From the NCBI GenBank assembly GCA_030637845.1, contig DAOWFT010000195.1:1-5454 (forward strand): DNA of 5,454 nt, read 5' to 3'. Position 1 is the stretch's first letter; every line of letters begins with the position of its first letter. Both the position numbers and the translations under genes were made by a program. A model generated the notes under the pieces. The model had not been told where the DNA came from, did not search any database, and worked only from the letters and a program-made list of their open reading frames with translations. Shown here one piece after another: positions 5,397-5,454 of this stretch. Source of the DNA: Thalassospiraceae bacterium (GTDB lineage: Bacteria; Pseudomonadota; Alphaproteobacteria; Rhodospirillales; Magnetovibrionaceae).

Positions 5397-5437
5397 AAAA
5401 CCCCCCGGCTCCATTTTCAGGAACCGGGGGGTTTTTA
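5397..5437 (+). terminator. Rho-independent terminator of the cysI-cysH-cysC operon
   Basis: CCCCCCGG (5401-5408) pairs with CCGGGGGG (5424-5431). After one mismatch the stem continues with TCC (5410-5412) and GGA (5420-5422) around the loop ATTTTCA. It is followed by TTTTTATT (5432-5439) and preceded by AAAA (5397-5400), which can pair with the T run. This is a textbook strong terminator just behind the cysC stop. The last 15 bases of the window hold nothing recognisable. Confidence 0.95.
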
Positions 5438-5454
5438 TTGGTAGCTGGAGGCAG

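Noticed and set aside
1..5454. CRISPR array, tRNA, rRNA or insertion sequence
   Set aside because: No repeat-spacer pattern, no cloverleaf, no transposase and no terminal inverted repeats were seen on either strand.

Overview
The window looks like a piece of an alphaproteobacterial chromosome of moderate GC content. The main pointers are a leader RNA resembling the SAM-II (metA-type) riboswitch, a class best known from Alphaproteobacteria, and the style of the sulfur assimilation genes. This placement is an inference, and no species is claimed. All genes supported here are on the + strand, in two transcription units.

Left part (1-1539): the 3' end of a sialidase-like (BNR/Asp-box) beta-propeller gene, cut by the window edge, followed after 4 bases by a gene for a signal-peptide-bearing thioredoxin-fold protein with a CGIC active site. 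The propeller has an unusual Cys-Glu-Cys-Cys motif and a later Cys-Pro-His-His. A thiol or metal handling partnership between the two extracytoplasmic proteins is therefore plausible but unproven.

Middle part (1540-1911, no gene): two consecutive GC-rich hairpins, the second a likely weak terminator. Then comes an AT-rich stretch, a good sigma70-type promoter (TTGACA, 17 bases, TTTATT) embedded in a perfect 8-base inverted repeat, and a leader of about 110 bases. The leader carries the SAM-II-like aptamer and a downstream hairpin that uses the same bases as the proposed pseudoknot strand, giving a plausible switch.

Right part (1912-5437): a cysteine biosynthesis operon. An enlarged assimilatory sulfite reductase hemoprotein (694 aa, two complete cysteine sets and an all-alpha-looking C-terminal extension) overlaps by 4 bases a cysH-type (P)APS reductase with iron-sulfur cysteines. 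This is followed by cysC (APS kinase) and a strong rho-independent terminator. Read together, the operon would carry APS to PAPS (CysC), PAPS or APS to sulfite (CysH) and sulfite to sulfide (sulfite reductase). Its first gene appears to be under feedback control by S-adenosylmethionine, the far end of the sulfur pathway. ATP sulfurylase is not in the window.
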